Source: Pseudomonadota bacterium (lineage in GTDB: Bacteria; Pseudomonadota; Alphaproteobacteria; Rhodospirillales; Rhodospirillaceae). Taken from it: a stretch of 5,403 nucleotides of DNA. The position numbers and the translations under genes were made by a program. Below, piece by piece: positions 5,391 to 5,403 of this stretch. Where the stretch lies: the NCBI GenBank assembly GCA_023396465.1, contig JAEWWF010000270.1, forward strand, positions 1-5,403, written 5' to 3'. Each line of letters opens with the position of its first letter. The first letter of the stretch is position 1. The notes below the pieces were generated by a model, which saw only the letters and a program-made list of their open reading frames with translations, was not told the origin of the DNA and ran no database searches.

Positions 5391-5403
5391 GACTGTCGCC
5401 ATC

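Overview
The window comes from a GC-rich bacterial chromosome. The phasin, the galU-ugd pair, very high third-position GC and TGC-N3-GCA palindromes at the phasin promoter together suggest a polyhydroxyalkanoate (PHA)-making alphaproteobacterium, perhaps of the Rhodospirillales. The lineage is inferred from gene content and base use, not from a marker gene. I see no mobile element, CRISPR array, tRNA or rRNA, and the gene content is ordinary housekeeping and accessory metabolism.

Left half (minus strand, read right to left): a small phasin (2677-3027) has a good sigma70-type promoter at 3172-3199 and a strong intrinsic terminator at 2554-2585. After a roughly 320-base gap with no gene comes a two-gene unit, galU (1350-2234) then ugd (1-1292, running off the left edge only a few codons before its expected end). 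GalU makes UDP-glucose from glucose-1-phosphate and UTP. Ugd oxidises UDP-glucose to UDP-glucuronate. Together they supply precursors for capsule, exopolysaccharide or lipopolysaccharide.

Centre: the roughly 630 bases between the phasin start and the first rightward gene form a divergent regulatory region. It holds the phasin promoter, three palindromes sharing a TGC-N3-GCA core (centred at 3157, 3215 and 3313) and a separate 9-bp inverted repeat (3457-3489). One palindrome lies at the predicted phasin transcription start. This resembles published PhaR operator descriptions and is the most informative regulatory signal here.

Right half (plus strand): a small protein that looks like a degenerate response-regulator receiver domain (3662-4063), a YbaN/DUF454 inner-membrane protein (4144-4602) and a class I SAM-dependent O-methyltransferase of the caffeoyl-CoA OMT/YrrM type (4646-5305). 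Spacing is short (80 and 43 bases), so the three may be co-transcribed. A GC-rich hairpin lies near the right edge.

I found no convincing new multi-gene system. The points most worth following are the phasin operator cluster and the receiver-like orphan protein.
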